Shown one piece after another: positions 18,951 to 27,735 of a stretch of DNA of 64,000 nucleotides. Each line of letters opens with the position of its first letter. Within the stretch, counting starts at the first letter, position 1. This stretch comes from Allorhizobium undicola ORS 992 = ATCC 700741. Its GTDB lineage: Bacteria > Pseudomonadota > Alphaproteobacteria > Rhizobiales > Rhizobiaceae. The notes below the pieces were generated by a model. It was given only the letters and a program-made list of their open reading frames with translations. It was not told the origin of the DNA and made no database searches. The stretch spans positions 248,001 to 312,000 of the forward strand of contig NZ_JHXQ01000001.1 in assembly GCF_000621665.1 (NCBI RefSeq), in the 5' to 3' direction. Both the position numbers and the translations under genes were made by a program.

Positions 18951-20098
18951 CAGGAAAGCTCCACGGCCTCGATTTTCTTGCCGACGAAGCGCAGCGCCAC
19001 GCCGCCATTGATGAGCTTCAGCGCATAATCGCCGAACAGATCGCGCCGCCAGCCGCTCATGGCGGCAACCTCGGCGGCTTCACCTTCAAGCGCGATCTTT
19101 TCGAGATCTTCGGTATTGGCGATCATCTTGGCGGCCACGCCATGCTTTTCGGAGGTCAGCCGCAGCAGAACCTTCAGAAGCTCCACGGCAGAGGCGGTTC
19201 CCTCCGGCACATGCGCCTGCCGCTGCACCTGCGGCCAGTCGGCCTTGGGAATGGACAGGGCGGCATTCACGGCATCAATGATGGCCGCGCCGGAAGAGGA
19301 GCGCTCCCAGCCTTTCGGAACGGTGCGAAGACGGCCCAGCGCCTCGGCATCCTTGGGCTGCTGCTGGGCGATTTCGAAAATCGCATCGTCCTTCAGCACG
19401 CGCGAGCGCGGCACGTTGCGGGCGCGCGCCTCGCGCTCGCGCCAGGCGGCCACGCCCTTCAGCACCATCAGTTCCTGCGGTTTTTTCAACCGCATCTTCA
19501 GGCGCTGCCAGGCATCGTCAGGATGCAGGTCATAGGTTTGGCGGGCTTCGAGAACGGCCATTTCCTCGTTCAGCCAGCTGGCGCGGCCTTCCTTCTCCAG
19601 CTCCGCCTTGAGTTTGATATAGACGTCGCGCAGATGGGTGACATCGGCCAGCGCATATTCAAGCTGCTTGTCGGAAAGCGGGCGGCGGCTCCAGTCGGTA
19701 AAGCGGGAGCTTTTGTCGATGTGGACATTCTTGACCCGCTGGACGAGCTGGTCGTAGGAAATACTGTCGCCGAAGCCGCACACCATGGCGGCAACCTGCG
19801 TGTCGAAGATCGGATGGGGGATAAGGTTCCCCAGATGAAAGATGATTTCAATATCCTGACGCGCGGCGTGAAAAACCTTGGTAACGGCGCCATTGCCCAT
19901 GAGATCGAAAAAGGGCTTGAGGTCCATGCCCGGCGCCAGGGGATCGACGATCACCTCCAGCTCGGGGCTTGCCATCTGGATCAGACATAATTCCGGCCAG
20001 AAGGTCGTTTCGCGCAGAAATTCAGTATCGATGGTAATGAAATCGGATTGTGCCAACGCAAGGCAGGCTTCTTCCAATTTTTCGGTTGTGACAATCAT
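18950..20098 (-). CDS. rnd: Ribonuclease D
   Basis: 382 residues. A 3'-5' exonuclease domain of the DEDD family: FITIDTEF near residue 20, VFHAARQDIEIIFHLG near 77, and YALADVTHLRDVY near 150. These provide the four acidic residues and a tyrosine or histidine of the active site. The C-terminal half contains the HRDC region (about 205-290). It trims the 3' ends of tRNA precursors and other small RNAs. It is the first gene of a leftward group with GNAT and Rsm22-type genes. Confidence 0.93.
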   Translation of the reverse strand: MIVTTEKLEEACLALAQSDFITIDTEFLRETTFWPELCLIQMASPELEVIVDPLAPGMDLKPFFDLMGNGAVTKVFHAARQDIEIIFHLGNLIPHPIFDTQVAAMVCGFGDSISYDQLVQRVKNVHIDKSSRFTDWSRRPLSDKQLEYALADVTHLRDVYIKLKAELEKEGRASWLNEEMAVLEARQTYDLHPDDAWQRLKMRLKKPQELMVLKGVAAWREREARARNVPRSRVLKDDAIFEIAQQQPKDAEALGRLRTVPKGWERSSSGAAIIDAVNAALSIPKADWPQVQRQAHVPEGTASAVELLKVLLRLTSEKHGVAAKMIANTEDLEKIALEGEAAEVAAMSGWRRDLFGDYALKLINGGVALRFVGKKIEAVELS

Positions 20099-20231
20099 TT
20101 TGCCCCAGCTTTTTTATAGTAATCCCCCTTAGTTCTCCCTCAGACCCCCGTTGTCAATACGGATCGGCGGCAAGCAGGGTGCTTTCACGGGCCTGAAGAG
20201 GGATTTGCACGCTCAATATTGCGCGAGCGCC

Positions 20232-21635
20232 CTAACTTACCCGGATATAGGAGGTCATGCCGGTTTTCTGATGCTCGATGATGTGGCAGTGGAGAACCCA
20301 GTCGCCCGGATTGTCAGCCACAAATGCAAGTTGAACCTTTTCATCGGGAAGCACGAGATAGGTGTCTGAAATCACTGGGTCTACCGCCCCGCGTGAAGAG
20401 GAAATCACCTTGAAATTCATGCCGTGCAGGTGAATGGGATGGGCGTGCGGCGTGGTGTTGGCAAGGTCGAAGACATAGCTTCTGCCAAGCTTGAGTTCGG
20501 CCAGCGGGGCCATGGGATCTGGCGTGTCGCCCGGCCAGACCACCTTGTTGATCGCCCAGAAACTGTAACCAAGCGTGCCGCAGACCGAATCGCGGGCGGC
20601 GTTTTCCGCCGTGGCGCTCAACACCAGCGGAATATGTTCGGCGCCTGCGACATCCGGCTCATGGAAGGGATTGGGCTGAAGCGGCGTAACATCGCCCGCC
20701 GCCCGATTGAGAGAGGCGCCAAGTGCGCGCAAGCGGGCCACCACCTTTGGCGTGCTGGGGCGCAGGTCCATGAGGGCAGCCTCCAGCCCTTCCGATGCCG
20801 GCATGACGATGGCAAGATCGAGCCGCTGGCCCGGCGCCACCACCACCATGTCCAGCGGGCGCGGGGCGGCAAGCGGCTGGCCGTCCAGCGCCAGAACCAC
20901 GGCTTGCGCGCCCTCGAGCCGGAGATTGTAGAGGCGCGTCACATCGGTATTGGCAAGCCTGAGGCGCACCAGCCCTCCGGCTGGCGCATCCAGCCTTGGT
21001 TCCGGCGACCAGTTTGCGCCGCGCACCGTGCCAAAGGTTCCGGCCCGCGCCGTATCACGCGGCTTGAACATGTCGATGAACTGGCCATCGGCCCCCAGCC
21101 GCCAATCGCGCAGGTTCAGCGTCACTTCCGCATCGAAAACGGGGTCTTTCGGATCCTCCACGATCAGAAGGCCGGTCATGCCGTGGCCCATTTGCTCCAG
21201 CGTGCTGCAATGGGGGTGATACCAGAAGGTTCCGGCATCGGGCGGGGTGAAGGTGTAATCGAAACGGTCGCCCTTGTAGACATAGGGCTGGGTCAGAAAC
21301 GGCACGCCATCCATGGCATTGGGAATGCGCAGACCGTGCCAGTGAAGCGTGGTGGCGTCGTCAAGGCTGTTGTGGAGGCGCGCGGCAAAGGGTTCGCCCC
21401 GGCGCAGCCGCAGCACCGGCGGCATCGGCCCCTCATGGCCTTCCAGGCCGTAGGTGAAGACGTTTTTCGTCAGGTTCTTTCCATCCAGCACGGCAGCGGT
21501 GGTTCTGGCCTCGATGTCCAGAGGGACAGGGGCGGCCTCGGCGCGATTGAAGCGGCTGGCTATGCCCAGTCCACCGCCATAGGCGGCAAGAAGAGCGGAG
21601 CCCTTGAGAAGCGTGCGGCGGGAAAGGCGGTGCAT
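20232..21635 (-). CDS. bmcO: Tat-exported multicopper oxidase (BmcO/CueO type)
   Basis: 467 residues. The N-terminus has a twin-arginine motif (SRRTLLKGSALLAAYGG) and an A-x-A cleavage region near 36, so it is exported folded to the periplasm. Copper ligands appear in order: HWHGLRIP near 105, WYHPHCS near 145, HPIHLHGMNFKV near 400 and HCHIIEHQKTGM near 450. The last provides T1 and T3 ligands with a methionine axial ligand. No long Met-rich insert of the E. coli CueO kind is seen. Expected role: oxidation of Cu(I) or Fe(II) and copper tolerance. The symbol rests on resemblance to the Brucella oxidase named BmcO. No copper regulator lies next to it. Confidence 0.85.
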   Translation of the reverse strand: MHRLSRRTLLKGSALLAAYGGGLGIASRFNRAEAAPVPLDIEARTTAAVLDGKNLTKNVFTYGLEGHEGPMPPVLRLRRGEPFAARLHNSLDDATTLHWHGLRIPNAMDGVPFLTQPYVYKGDRFDYTFTPPDAGTFWYHPHCSTLEQMGHGMTGLLIVEDPKDPVFDAEVTLNLRDWRLGADGQFIDMFKPRDTARAGTFGTVRGANWSPEPRLDAPAGGLVRLRLANTDVTRLYNLRLEGAQAVVLALDGQPLAAPRPLDMVVVAPGQRLDLAIVMPASEGLEAALMDLRPSTPKVVARLRALGASLNRAAGDVTPLQPNPFHEPDVAGAEHIPLVLSATAENAARDSVCGTLGYSFWAINKVVWPGDTPDPMAPLAELKLGRSYVFDLANTTPHAHPIHLHGMNFKVISSSRGAVDPVISDTYLVLPDEKVQLAFVADNPGDWVLHCHIIEHQKTGMTSYIRVS

Positions 21636-21981
21636 GGCAGGTTCCTGAATTGCTCCACTCTTTTAAAGTTGAGAGGTAAAATCAGCAATGGGTCCGGATG
21701 CCACAGGCGTGTTCAATTCTGTTTGAGCCCATCGCAGCCCGGCGCGAAACCATTGGACAGGGGCGCGCAGAATGCGTGCCGCCTTGACAAATCGGGCGTG
21801 TCATGCGCTTTTCCGCCCGAATTCATCATGCTGGCCGACACTGTGCGTTGGTCGGCATCAAGGCATTTCCGGGACAGGCGGAAAACGGTTTTCCATCCGG
21901 AAATGCATTCAACAATAACTTAAGGGCGGTTCCGCGTTTCCCGGAAACACTGAAACGTTCTTGCGATTCCAGGATACCGAA
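21636..21981. other. Intergenic region bmcO / aspS with a palindromic repeat
   Basis: 346 bases between divergent bmcO and aspS. It holds a family A palindrome at 21863-21906. After it, GTTTCCCGGAAACAC at 21938-21952 is another short inverted repeat close to the aspS start. The aspS ribosome site is AGGATA just before 21982. I cannot place promoters with confidence. Confidence 0.5.
21863..21906. repeat. Palindromic repeat, family A
   Basis: Ten-base arms GCATTTCCGG / CCGGAAATGC flank GGAAAACGGTTTTCC, itself palindromic. It is related to the copies at 5714, 26090 and 30087. Confidence 0.75.
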
Positions 21982-23784
21982 ATGCATCGCTATCGCAGCC
22001 ACACCTGTGCCGCTCTTCGCAAAGCCGATGTCGGCACGACCGTTCGCCTCTCCGGCTGGGTTCATCGCGTCCGCGACCATGGCGGCGTTCTCTTCATCGA
22101 TCTGCGCGACCATTACGGCATGACGCAGGTGGTGGCCGATCCCGACAGCCCCGCCTTCAAGGTTGCCGAAACCGTGCGCGGCGAATGGGTCATCCGCATC
22201 GATGGCGTCGTCAAGGCCCGCACGGAGGATACGGTCAACAAGACAATGCCCACCGGCGAGATCGAGCTTTACGCCCACGAGATCGAAGTGCTGTCGGTGG
22301 CCAAGGAACTGCCGCTGCCGGTGTTCGGCGAGCCGGACTATCCGGAAGACGTTCGCCTGAAATATCGCTTCATCGATCTTCGCCGCGATACCCTGCACAA
22401 GAACATCGTCAAGCGCACCCAGATTATCTCCGCCATGCGCAATGGCATGGGCGAGCTTGGCTTTGCTGAATACACCACGCCAATTCTGACGGCGTCTTCG
22501 CCAGAAGGTGCGCGTGACTTTCTGGTGCCAAGCCGTATCCATGAAGGTCAGTTCTTTGCGCTGCCGCAGGCTCCACAGCAGTACAAGCAGCTGCTGATGG
22601 TGGCGGGTTTCGACCGCTATTTCCAGATTGCCCCTTGCTTCCGCGATGAAGACCCGCGTGCAGACCGCCTGCCGGGCGAGTTCTATCAGCTCGACGTGGA
22701 AATGAGCTTCGTGACCCAGGAAGATGTCTGGACCACAATGGAACCAATGATGACCAAGGTGTTCGAGCAGTTTGCCGACGGCAAGCCTGTGACGAAGCAA
22801 TGGCCGCGCATTCCTTACGATGAGGCCATCCGCAAATACGGCTCCGACAAGCCAGACTTGCGTAACCCGATTGTCATGCAGGCTGTGACCGAGCATTTCC
22901 GCGGCTCCGGCTTCAAGATTTTCGCAAGCATGATCGAATCCAACCCCAAGGTTGAGGTTTGGGCTATTCCGGTCAAGCATACAGACGCCACTGGCCCGAT
23001 TGGCCGCGCCGTGTGCGACCGTATGAACGCTTGGGCGCAGTCCACCGGCCAGCCGGGCCTGGGCTATATCTTCTGGAAGGAAGAAGAGGGCAAGGTGGCC
23101 GGTTCCGGTCCGCTCGCCAAGAATATTGGCGAGGAGCGCACCGCAGCCGTTGCCGCCCAGCTTGGCCTTGGTGCGGGCGATGCCTGCTTCTTCGTGGCCG
23201 GTGATCCAGCCAAGTTCTACAAATTCGCTGGCGAAGCCCGCACCCGTGCAGGCGAAGAGCTGAACCTGATCGACCGCGACCGGTTTGAAATGTGCTGGAT
23301 TGTTGACTTCCCGTTCTACGAATGGAGCGAGGAAGAAAAGAAGATCGACTTTGCCCACAACCCGTTCTCCATGCCGCAGGGTGGAGAGGCTGCCTTCGAT
23401 ACCCAAGATCCGCTGACGCTGAAGGCTTACCAGTATGACGCGGTGTGCAACGGCTTTGAAATTGCCTCTGGCTCGATCCGTAACCAGTCGCCGGAACTGA
23501 TGGTCAAGGCCTTCGAAAAGGTCGGCCTCAGCCAGACGGATGTTGAGGAACGCTTCGGCGGTCTCTACCGCGCCTTCCAGTATGGCGCCCCTCCGCATGG
23601 CGGCTGCGCTTTCGGCATTGACCGCGTCGTCATGCTGCTGGTGGGGGCGAAGAACCTGCGCGAAATCTCGCTCTTCCCGATGAACCAGCAGGCGCAGGAC
23701 CTGTTGATGAATGCACCAAGCCCCGCCACGCCCACGCAGCTGCGTGAGCTTGCGCTGCGCGTCGTGCCGTCCAAGAAGGATTGA
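21982..23784 (+). CDS. aspS: Aspartyl-tRNA synthetase (likely non-discriminating, Asp/Asn)
   Basis: 600 residues, the bacterial type. The N-terminal OB-fold anticodon-binding domain (about 1-110) starts [18 protein letters not shown]. The class II core has YRFIDLRRD near 133 and [14 protein letters not shown] near 217 (motif 2 with the catalytic Arg). The GAD insert occupies about 300-420. [14 protein letters not shown] near 540 is motif 3. Many alphaproteobacteria lack AsnRS and use such an enzyme for both Asp- and Asn-tRNA with GatCAB; this window cannot confirm that. CCA proline codons appear only after about 22480. Confidence 0.96.
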   Translation: MHRYRSHTCAALRKADVGTTVRLSGWVHRVRDHGGVLFIDLRDHYGMTQVVADPDSPAFKVAETVRGEWVIRIDGVVKARTEDTVNKTMPTGEIELYAHEIEVLSVAKELPLPVFGEPDYPEDVRLKYRFIDLRRDTLHKNIVKRTQIISAMRNGMGELGFAEYTTPILTASSPEGARDFLVPSRIHEGQFFALPQAPQQYKQLLMVAGFDRYFQIAPCFRDEDPRADRLPGEFYQLDVEMSFVTQEDVWTTMEPMMTKVFEQFADGKPVTKQWPRIPYDEAIRKYGSDKPDLRNPIVMQAVTEHFRGSGFKIFASMIESNPKVEVWAIPVKHTDATGPIGRAVCDRMNAWAQSTGQPGLGYIFWKEEEGKVAGSGPLAKNIGEERTAAVAAQLGLGAGDACFFVAGDPAKFYKFAGEARTRAGEELNLIDRDRFEMCWIVDFPFYEWSEEEKKIDFAHNPFSMPQGGEAAFDTQDPLTLKAYQYDAVCNGFEIASGSIRNQSPELMVKAFEKVGLSQTDVEERFGGLYRAFQYGAPPHGGCAFGIDRVVMLLVGAKNLREISLFPMNQQAQDLLMNAPSPATPTQLRELALRVVPSKKD

Positions 23785-23827
23785 CGGTAAGGCGGCCCGG
23801 CCGCCGGTTTGAATTTTGAAGCTTGGG

Positions 23828-23863
23828 AAGCGCTGTTCCGGTCACGCCGGAACGGCGCTTTTT
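23828..23863 (+). terminator. Rho-independent terminator after aspS
   Basis: Stem AAGCGCTGTTCCGG / CCGGAACGGCGCTT with a short TCACG loop (one internal mismatch) is followed by a T-run, 44 bases after the aspS stop. Confidence 0.88.
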
Positions 23864-24032
23864 CGTTTCAATGGTCTGAGGTTCATGGCCTCCAGGTTAC
23901 GCCATTCCGATTAATTCAATCAAGGATTGCTATGATTTCATAAAAGCTTCATCTGCGTTTCAAGATCGGTTAAGGCTGATGCCCGACAAGGGATACGTGT
24001 CTTTTTGCCTGCTGGCTCCTGATAGGTTGCTC

Positions 24033-26153
24033 ATGCGTATCCGCTTTGATCTTTCCATTTCCCAGCGCGTCGGGCTGCTGGCGGCTATTTCCATTGCGGG
24101 CCTGTTGCTGGTTGGCGGGCTGTCCTTGCTGCAAAGACAGGCCGATACGAGGGCGCAGCACGCAGCCGAAGACATCTCCCGTCGGGAAGGGCGCATGATG
24201 GAAGTGTCGGCAGCCTTGCGCGACAGCCTGTTGTGGCAGCGCAGTTTTGCCCTCGGCAGCGATCAGACGGCGGTGGAGCGTTTTGGTGCCGCGCTGGACA
24301 GGGCGCGCGCAGCCCTCGGCGGACTGGGCAGTGGTGACACGGCGCTGGCGGCGGATGTGGCGGGGCTCGATCGGGCGATTTCGGCCTTTGCCGAGCGCTT
24401 TCAGAAATTTCTGGCGTTGCGCCAGCAGCTTGGCATGACGGCAGAGAGTGGCCTGCGCGGCGCCATGCAGGAGGCGACATTGTCTGCGGAAGCGGAAATG
24501 CGCAAAGTGGAGAGCCCGGAACTGCAATTGAGCATGGCGCGGCTGCGCGGCTTCGAGAAGGATTTTCTTCTTCAGCGCGATCAGGCGACGCTGGAGCGCC
24601 ATGCGGCGGAATTTCAGACCTTCACCCGTGCGTTGAAAGCGGCTATTCCGCCCGGTGCCCTGCGCATGAAGGTTTCGCAGGCGCTGGATGTTTATGCCAA
24701 TGCCTTCCGCATCTATGGCGAAACCGGCCTTCTGGCCGAGGCGGCGGGGGCGGAACTCGACCCCGCCTACAAACAGCTCGAGCAGACGGCGGACCGGCTT
24801 TCGAAAAGCTTCAGCGACGAAAAGGCGCGTTTGCTGGCCGATAACGAGGCCGCGGCCACTGCCGCCATGCAGGGCATGATGGCAGCCTCGGCGGCGGGAG
24901 CCTTGATTTTGCTCATGGGCGTGTGGTTGACGGGGCGCTCGATCAGCCGCCCGGTTCGTTCGATCACAGGCGCGATGCGCGCGCTTGCCGATGGCGATAC
25001 GGCCATTGCCATTCCCGGCCTTGGCCGTGGCCATGAACTTGGCGCCATGGCCGGGACGCTGGAGTTTTTCCGGCAGGCAGCCCTTGCCAAACAGAAGCTG
25101 GAGGCGGACGCGGCCAAGGCCCGCGCCCATGCTGAGGCTGAGCGCGCCGCTTTACAGATCCGGGCACAAGAGGAGGCCCGGCAAAGGCAGGTTGAAGCAT
25201 CGCAAACCCTGATGAGCGGTCTCGAACGTCTGGCGGAAGGCGACCTTTCCTTCCGTCTGGATGAGCCCGTGGCGGAAGAGTTCGAGGCGCTGCGCCATCA
25301 CCTTAACAGCACGGTGGCCGATCTGGCCCGGTTGATGACGGAAATCGGGGGCGCTGCCGATTCCATAGAAACCGGCAGCAGCGAAATCATGCAGAGCGTG
25401 CAGGAATTGTCGCGCCGCACGGAAGGGCAGGCGGCGTCGCTTGAGGAAACGGCGGCTGCCGTGCAAGGCATCTCCACCACTGTTGCCCAGACGTCGAACC
25501 TCAGCGGCAAGGCGCGGCACGATACCGCCAGCGCCCGCGCCGCCGTGGATAAAACCGGCAGCCTGACGCGGGAGGCGGTTTCAGCCATGCAGCGCATCGA
25601 ACACTCCTCGGCGCGCATTTCCAGCATTATCGACGTCATCAACGACATTTCCTTCCAGACCAACCTTCTGGCGCTCAATGCGGGCGTGGAGGCAGCGCGG
25701 GCCGGGGAGGCCGGAAAGGGCTTTGCCGTCGTGGCGCAGGAAGTGCGCCAGCTTTCCCAGCGCTCTGCACAGGCGGCACGCGAAATTGCCGAACTGATCG
25801 ATATTTCCGGGCAGGATGTGGCCGAAGGCGTGCGCTTCGTCGGAAAAGTGGGGGAGGCCTTGCAGGACATTGCCGCAAGGGTGGTGGCCATCGATACCGA
25901 CATGTCTTCGCTGGCAAACGCCACCATGGATCAATCAGGCCGCCTCAACGAAATCACCGCCGCCGTGGGCGATATGGACCGGATGACACAGCAAAATGCC
26001 GCCATGGTGGAGGAAAACACCGCCGCCACCGCACTCCTGGCAGAGCAGGCAGCCCGGCTGCGCCAGCTTCTTTCCCGGTTTCACACAGAGCATCGGACCG
26101 AAAAGTGGGAACCGGTTTTCGCAGATTATCCGATGCGCCAGCAAAGAGGCTAG
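24033..26153 (+). CDS. Methyl-accepting chemotaxis protein
   Basis: 706 residues from the ATG at 24033; an in-frame ATG at 23979 would add 18 residues before the first membrane segment. TM1 spans about 12-33. A periplasmic helical sensor (about 35-285) follows, then TM2 (about 290-312) and a HAMP domain with SISRPVRSITGAMRALADGD. A second HAMP-like stretch (LERLAEGDLSFRLDEPVAEE) precedes the signalling domain. FQTNLLALNAGVEAARAGEA is the conserved hairpin tip that binds CheA/CheW. The ligand is unknown. The last 20 or so residues are encoded by a palindromic repeat. No che genes are nearby. Confidence 0.9.
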   Translation: MRIRFDLSISQRVGLLAAISIAGLLLVGGLSLLQRQADTRAQHAAEDISRREGRMMEVSAALRDSLLWQRSFALGSDQTAVERFGAALDRARAALGGLGSGDTALAADVAGLDRAISAFAERFQKFLALRQQLGMTAESGLRGAMQEATLSAEAEMRKVESPELQLSMARLRGFEKDFLLQRDQATLERHAAEFQTFTRALKAAIPPGALRMKVSQALDVYANAFRIYGETGLLAEAAGAELDPAYKQLEQTADRLSKSFSDEKARLLADNEAAATAAMQGMMAASAAGALILLMGVWLTGRSISRPVRSITGAMRALADGDTAIAIPGLGRGHELGAMAGTLEFFRQAALAKQKLEADAAKARAHAEAERAALQIRAQEEARQRQVEASQTLMSGLERLAEGDLSFRLDEPVAEEFEALRHHLNSTVADLARLMTEIGGAADSIETGSSEIMQSVQELSRRTEGQAASLEETAAAVQGISTTVAQTSNLSGKARHDTASARAAVDKTGSLTREAVSAMQRIEHSSARISSIIDVINDISFQTNLLALNAGVEAARAGEAGKGFAVVAQEVRQLSQRSAQAAREIAELIDISGQDVAEGVRFVGKVGEALQDIAARVVAIDTDMSSLANATMDQSGRLNEITAAVGDMDRMTQQNAAMVEENTAATALLAEQAARLRQLLSRFHTEHRTEKWEPVFADYPMRQQRG
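26090..26136. repeat. Family A palindromic repeat inside the chemoreceptor reading frame
   Basis: GCATCGGA...TCCGATGC arms surround AAAAGTGGGAACCGGTTTTCG, the core of the intergenic family A repeat. It supplies codons for HRTEKWEPVFADYPM. A second, partial copy (ATCGGACCGAAAAATG) follows the stop at 26153. Confidence 0.85.
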
Positions 26154-26273
26154 ATCGGACCGAAAAATGAAAGCCGCTCATAACATTCAGGCGCGATAGG
26201 GTCGCGCCTGCGTTTGTTTTGTGCAGCAATGGCAGAGGCGTTTGAAATCCTGCCCGGCCATGCTGGAGACGGC

Positions 26274-27482
26274 TTATTCCGTCTCGTTGGCGGAGGCGGT
26301 CAGGCCGAGAACCTTGGGCAGGGTTTCCGGGGCGCCCATGGCAGCACCTGCAATCATCGGGAAGGGAACGGGGTTTTCCGGTTCGGCCGAAACGGCAAAG
26401 CTCTTCGGGTTGTCCAGATAGGCGTTGATCGCCTCCATCAGCGGCTTCTGGAAATCACCCAGCTTGGCCTGAGCCAGCATCATGGGGGCCATGGCCTTTA
26501 TCATTTGCGCCATGTCCTTGCCGGAAACGCCCTGCTGGCTGCCGCTATAGTCCAAGGCGCGCCGGGTAATGCCGTCATCGTCGAAACGAATATCGGCGCT
26601 GACCAGCGAAAGCTGCTGGATGAGGCCGAGCATGGCAAGACCGGCGGCCTGCTGGGCCTGCTGCTGCGACTGGGCATCGCTGGCGGCGCGGCTGGCGATC
26701 TTGCTGGTTTCCTGAATCTGGCGAATGAGTTCCGGCGTGTAGCCGGACAGGCTGACGGCCATGCCGAGCTTGCCGATGCGGTCGAAATCGACGGTGTAAT
26801 CGGTTATATCGATATTGCCGGATTTCAGCTCCCAGCTACCGGCCATGGAGATTTCGCCGGTCAGGGTCTTGAGGTCGAGCTTTTCGACTGTTTCCAAAGC
26901 CTTTGGATCGTTGAGCCCGGCCAGGTCGATGCGGATCCCCTTGATCGCCGCATCGAAGCTCAATGCGGCGCCGTCATCCTCGATGGCGGTATTGCCTTCG
27001 CCTTCATTGATGGAAAGCAGCTGTTTGCCTTCGTTGGTGATGGTGATCGGCCCGGCATGAGCCTTTTCGTAGATCAGTACGGATGACAGGTCGTTGCCGT
27101 TTGTCTTCGCCGGCACGCTCACGCCTGCAAGGTAAAGGTTATCGGCGCGAATGGTGGTTTTTTCATCGGCGAAATTGATCGGCTGGAAATCCACCTTTTC
27201 GATTTCATAGGAGCCGTCATCATTGGCGCTGACGCCGCTCATGCGGATGTCGCCGAGCGAAACGGGCTTTGAATCGGGGGCGTCGGCTGTCATGGTGGCG
27301 CCGCGCAGGGTTACGTTGTCGCCGCTTACATCCACCGCACCTGCCGCAAGCGTCATGTTGCCGCCGCCATAGGAGGCGTTGATCTTCTTGAGGAGATCCT
27401 GTCCGTCCAGCGCCCAGGCGAAGGATGGCGCCGCCAGAATGGCAGCCGTCGCCATCAGGTGGCGTGCGAAGTGGAATGTCAT
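26274..27482 (-). CDS. Secreted protein of unknown function
   Basis: 402 residues. A signal peptide (about 1-24, ending SFAWA) is followed by a long, acidic beta-rich part (25-245) in which short strands alternate with polar turns. A Gln/Ala-rich segment lies near 265-285 (ASDAQSQQQAQQAAGLAM), followed by a helical C-terminal part with MAQMIKAMAPMMLAQAKLG. No cysteine, catalytic motif or lipobox is seen. I do not recognise a named family. The first part could be a lipid- or polymer-contacting periplasmic scaffold, but that is a guess. It lies alone between a chemoreceptor and parC and is divergent from parC. Confidence 0.75.
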   Translation of the reverse strand: MTFHFARHLMATAAILAAPSFAWALDGQDLLKKINASYGGGNMTLAAGAVDVSGDNVTLRGATMTADAPDSKPVSLGDIRMSGVSANDDGSYEIEKVDFQPINFADEKTTIRADNLYLAGVSVPAKTNGNDLSSVLIYEKAHAGPITITNEGKQLLSINEGEGNTAIEDDGAALSFDAAIKGIRIDLAGLNDPKALETVEKLDLKTLTGEISMAGSWELKSGNIDITDYTVDFDRIGKLGMAVSLSGYTPELIRQIQETSKIASRAASDAQSQQQAQQAAGLAMLGLIQQLSLVSADIRFDDDGITRRALDYSGSQQGVSGKDMAQMIKAMAPMMLAQAKLGDFQKPLMEAINAYLDNPKSFAVSAEPENPVPFPMIAGAAMGAPETLPKVLGLTASANETE

Positions 27483-27735
27483 GATCTGTCCCCTTAAAAT
27501 GCCGGAGCGGGTGTGTGGTCCGAACGCACACCCCGTATCATCCAGAAAGCCCGTGTCTTAATCGCCCTCGTTGGGCAGAGTGGTTTTTATAGGGCGGCGT
27601 CCGGATCCGCCAAAGCGTTTTTATGGAAATGGCTGAGATTTTTCGCGGCCGGATAAAAAATACAGCTTTGGGTTAATCCACAGGGCAGAAGGCCGGAATC
27701 CTTGCCGATCCGAGGCTTCTCGGCTAGAAAAAACC

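Noticed and set aside
20424-21923. A 499-codon open frame antisense to the multicopper oxidase
   Set aside because: Arg/Gly-rich translation with no domain; the opposite strand has complete copper motifs.
21826-23598. A 590-codon open frame antisense to aspS
   Set aside because: Shadow of aspS; no recognised motif or start signal.
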